A stretch of 7,432 bases of DNA from an uncultured Clostridia bacterium (GTDB lineage Bacteria; Bacillota; Clostridia; Christensenellales; Pumilibacteraceae): contig CAKQVV010000075.1 of assembly GCA_934277845.1 (NCBI GenBank), positions 1-7,432 of the forward strand. The letters run 5' to 3'. Made by a program: the position numbers and the translations under genes. The notes beneath the pieces are model-generated. The model did no database searches. It had not been told where the DNA came from and saw nothing but the letters and a program-made list of their open reading frames with translations. Below are positions 5,399 to 7,432 of this stretch, in pieces; the first letter of the stretch is position 1; every line of letters begins with the position of its first letter.

Positions 5399-6825
5399 TA
5401 CGCGTTCTCCTTTTCAAAAGTTTCCGCCACGCCGAGAATCGTCTTTTCGCCGAACGCGCGCCCGATAAGCTGCAAGCCGACGGGAAGCCCTTTTTCGTCC
5501 TTTCCGCACGGAATACTGATCGCCGGAAGCCCCGCGATATTCACGGGTACGGTGAAAATATCCGACATGTAAGTTTCCGTCACGTCATGGACTTTCTTTC
5601 CCAACTCAAACGCCGTAGTGGGCGAAGTCGGCCCCAGAATCACGTCGCACCCGGACAGCGCGGCGTCGAAATCCGACTTGATCTTCGTCCTGATTCTGGA
5701 CGCTTTCAGGTAGTACGCGTCGTAATAACCGCTGGACAGAACGTAGTTTCCGATCATTATGCGGCGTTTGACTTCCGCGCCGAACCCGGCGGTACGCGAC
5801 TTGTAATAAGTGTCGATATAGTCTGCGCCTTCCGCTCTCGCGCCGTACTTCACGCCGTCGAAACGCGCGAGGTTGCTGCTCGCTTCCGCGCACGCGAGAA
5901 CGTAATAGGTAGCGAGCGCCGCGTCGAACGAGGATATGGAAACTTCTTTGAGTTTTGCGCCGCTTTTCTCGTAAAAAGCCGCGACAGCCATGACTTTTTC
6001 GCGCACGACGGGCGAAAAGTCTTTCTCGAAGAACTCTTTGGGAATACCTATCGTTTTGCCCTTTACGCCGAGCGGATAGTCGGTGTAATTTTCCTTTATC
6101 GGCGCGCTCGTCGAGTCCATGGGATCATGCCCCGCGATCACGTCGAACAAAAGCGCGTTGTCCGCGACCGTGCGGGTGAGCGGTCCTATCTGGTCGAGCG
6201 AGGACGCAAACGCGATAAGTCCGTAACGCGAAACGGTCGAGTACGTCGGTTTAAGCCCCACCACGCCGCAGAACGACGCGGGCTGACGAATACTTCCGCC
6301 GGTATCCGATCCGAGCGCGCCGTACGCCATGCACGCCGCGACCGCGCTTGCCGAGCCGCCGCTGCTGCCGCCCGGTACGCGCGTGGGATCGACGGCGTTT
6401 TTCACCGGACCGAACGCCGAGTTTTCGTTGGACGATCCCATCGCGAACTCGTCCATGTTGGTCTTGCCTAAGATAACCGCGCCCGCTTCTTTCAGTTTCT
6501 TCACTACCGTCGCGTCAAACGGCGGGACATAATTCTCTATAAACTTCGACGCGCATGTCGTTCGCACTCCGCGGGTGGAAATATTGTCCTTTACGAGTAT
6601 CGGCACGCCGCCGAGCACGCCCGCGTTTTCGCCCTTCGCGATCTTTTCGTCCGCGGCTTTGGCGGCGGAAAGCGCGCCTTCGCGGTCAACGGTGAGTACG
6701 GCGTTAAGATCGCTCGCTTCGTCTATTCGTTTCAAAGCGGCTTCCGTCGCTTCCGTCGCCGAAACTCTCTTTTCCGCAACGGCGTTTCTTATTTCTATAA
6801 GGCTGAGTTTGAGTAAGTCGTTCAC
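5398..6825 (-). CDS. gatA: Glutamyl-tRNA(Gln) amidotransferase subunit A (glutaminase)
   Basis: GatA of 475 residues, an amidase-signature enzyme that hydrolyses glutamine and channels the ammonia to GatB. The Ser-cis-Ser-Lys triad is complete: Lys79 in LVKDNI, Ser154 in PGGSSGGSA and Ser178 in DTGGSIRQP, the same numbers as in Staphylococcus aureus GatA. Further hallmarks are GKTNMDEFAMGSSNENSAFG (120 onward), CGVVGLKPTY (186 onward), RYGLIAFASSLDQIGP (200 onward), CAEASSNLARFDG (312 onward) and SDIFTVPVNIAGLPAISIPC (421 onward); Asp422 there probably is the glutamine-binding Asp. The start is a GTG at 6825, one base after the gatC stop (TAA, C, GTG). The Shine-Dalgarno is weak (GGTGG), so expression is likely coupled to gatC. 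No other credible start is nearby, and the N-terminus has normal length. Confidence 0.98.
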   Translation of the reverse strand: MNDLLKLSLIEIRNAVAEKRVSATEATEAALKRIDEASDLNAVLTVDREGALSAAKAADEKIAKGENAGVLGGVPILVKDNISTRGVRTTCASKFIENYVPPFDATVVKKLKEAGAVILGKTNMDEFAMGSSNENSAFGPVKNAVDPTRVPGGSSGGSASAVAACMAYGALGSDTGGSIRQPASFCGVVGLKPTYSTVSRYGLIAFASSLDQIGPLTRTVADNALLFDVIAGHDPMDSTSAPIKENYTDYPLGVKGKTIGIPKEFFEKDFSPVVREKVMAVAAFYEKSGAKLKEVSISSFDAALATYYVLACAEASSNLARFDGVKYGARAEGADYIDTYYKSRTAGFGAEVKRRIMIGNYVLSSGYYDAYYLKASRIRTKIKSDFDAALSGCDVILGPTSPTTAFELGKKVHDVTETYMSDIFTVPVNIAGLPAISIPCGKDEKGLPVGLQLIGRAFGEKTILGVAETFEKENA

Positions 6826-6826
6826 G

Positions 6827-7114
6827 TTATTCCACCACCCTTTTGACGATATAAGCCTCGCCGTCCGTTTCGGGCGCGTTCTTTAATAGTTCCGCTCTGT
6901 CCATAGGCTCGCCCGGCACGTCGTCGCGAAGTACGTTCGTGTACGGCAGAATGTGCGCGGTAGGCGGCACGTCAGATACGTCCACCGCGTCCAGCGCGCG
7001 GAAACGCTCAAGCGTGTTGTCGAGATGCGCGCCGATATTTTCCAACTCTTCGTCCGGAAAATTCAGCCGACTGAGCGTTGCGATGTGCAGTATCTCCTCT
7101 TTGTCGATTTTCAT
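6827..7114 (-). CDS. gatC: Glutamyl-tRNA(Gln) amidotransferase subunit C
   Basis: GatC of 95 residues, the small subunit that wraps around the GatA-GatB interface and stabilises GatA. The N-terminal helix pair (KEEILHIATLSRLNFPDEEL, 5 onward) and the LDAVDVSDVPPTAHILPYTN stretch (41 onward), followed by VLRDD, are typical. The C-terminus EAYIVKRVVE matches the family's usual ending in which the last residues enter GatA. The ATG at 7114 has AGGAGA seven bases upstream. A longer in-frame reading from 7258 begins in the promoter itself and is rejected. First gene of gatCAB, with a leader of roughly 110 bases that holds only weak hairpins (for example CCGA with TCGG at 7187-7197). Confidence 0.97.
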   Translation of the reverse strand: MKIDKEEILHIATLSRLNFPDEELENIGAHLDNTLERFRALDAVDVSDVPPTAHILPYTNVLRDDVPGEPMDRAELLKNAPETDGEAYIVKRVVE

Positions 7115-7229
7115 TGTGGTTTCTCCTGTGTTCCCGCTTCTTTCAATGTAATGCCGCGAAAAACAGAAAACCGCGTTACTCGCAAACCGAAAATCGGCGT
7201 TATTCCGTCCCGTCGACAATTTACGCCTA

Positions 7230-7258
7230 ATTATAATATAATCCGGCGATAAAGTCAA
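7230..7258 (-). promoter_or_regulatory. Near-consensus promoter of gatCAB
   Basis: TTGACT (7258-7253), a 17-bp spacer and a perfect TATAAT (7235-7230) on the minus strand, differing from the housekeeping consensus at one base. Transcription would start near 7223. This suits constitutive, strong expression of an essential translation enzyme. The -35 box contains the stop codon of the probable upstream gene. Confidence 0.85.
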
Positions 7259-7432
7259 GGCGTTTGCCGCCCTTTTACTTTATCGGGGTAAAGAAACGGC
7301 GGAATTTTACAGGGCTTGTTGTTCGTCTCTTGCGCGGAATCCGCCGAATGATCCGCCGAATGATCCGCCGAATGAAATGAAACAATTACTCTATCGTAAT
7401 AATCCTTCGATAACTTATCGTTGACAAATCCG
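7255..7432 (-). CDS. Probable 3' end of an unidentified gene (partial)
   Basis: An open minus-strand frame enters at the window edge and runs 58 codons to TGA at 7257-7255. The visible residues begin GFVNDKLSKDYYDRVIVSF, then HSADHSADHSAD, and end YPDKVKGRQTP. The other minus frames are closed by stops within this stretch. The 12-bp repeat length is a multiple of three, which fits coding sequence, and the first 19 residues look like ordinary folded protein. The start lies outside the window and I do not recognise the family. The frame could still be fortuitous, since 58 open codons is not decisive. Confidence 0.45.
   Translation of the reverse strand, partial: GFVNDKLSKDYYDRVIVSFHSADHSADHSADSAQETNNKPCKIPPFLYPDKVKGRQTP
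7339..7374. repeat. Three perfect tandem copies of a 12-bp unit
   Basis: ATCCGCCGAATG occurs three times in succession (7339-7350, 7351-7362, 7363-7374) without a mismatch. On the minus strand, in the probable gene tail, each unit encodes His-Ser-Ala-Asp. Perfect identity suggests recent slippage expansion. Confidence 0.9.

Noticed and set aside
5587..6471. A 294-codon plus-strand open frame opposite gatA
   Set aside because: gatA is certain from its complete triad, and the antisense product is Arg-rich and domainless.
7115..7223. Riboswitch or T-box in the gatC leader
   Set aside because: Only short weak stems are present, and I see no T-box sequence, specifier stem or terminator/antiterminator pair.

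Overview
This window reads as chromosomal DNA from a low-redundancy Bacillota genome. A Clostridia or Christensenellales-like gut lineage is my best guess, not a proven one. The reasons are a complete gatCAB operon for indirect tRNA amidation, strong AAGGAG-type ribosome binding sites, TTGACA/TATAAT-type promoters, a cytoplasmic GH2 glycosidase, and an exported protein with a Gram-positive style signal peptide and C-terminal anchor. Coding DNA is of medium GC content and the intergenic stretches are AT-rich. All four complete transcription blocks, and the probable gene tail at the right edge, lie on the minus strand, so the window is described from right to left.

Right edge (7432 to 7115): a 58-codon open frame without a start probably is the 3' end of an upstream gene. 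It contains three in-frame copies of a 12-bp unit (His-Ser-Ala-Asp). Its TGA stop lies inside the -35 box of a near-consensus promoter (TTGACT, 17 bp, TATAAT) that drives gatC.

Centre right (7114 to 3968): gatC, gatA and gatB sit head to tail with 1-nt spacing or 1-nt overlap. Together they encode the trimeric amidotransferase that converts Glu-tRNA(Gln), and possibly Asp-tRNA(Asn), to the amidated form. All catalytic residues I can check are present.

Centre (3967 to 3644): a 324-bp AT-rich non-coding gap. It holds two copies of a repeat element in inverted orientation. Their outer arms are conserved but their central hairpins differ completely in sequence and length (8-bp and 17-bp perfect stems). 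A partial third copy is at the extreme left edge of the window. This REPIN- or MITE-like family is the least conventional structure here.

Centre left (3643 to 2015): a 542-residue exported, membrane-anchored protein of unknown function with its own extended -10 promoter. Left (1878 to 118): a 586-residue GH2 glycosidase with both catalytic glutamates. It is preceded by a promoter whose -35 box is embedded in a perfect inverted repeat (candidate operator) and by a leader hairpin next to the ribosome binding site. I see no tRNA, rRNA, CRISPR array or intact mobile element, and no convincing evidence of a new multi-gene system.
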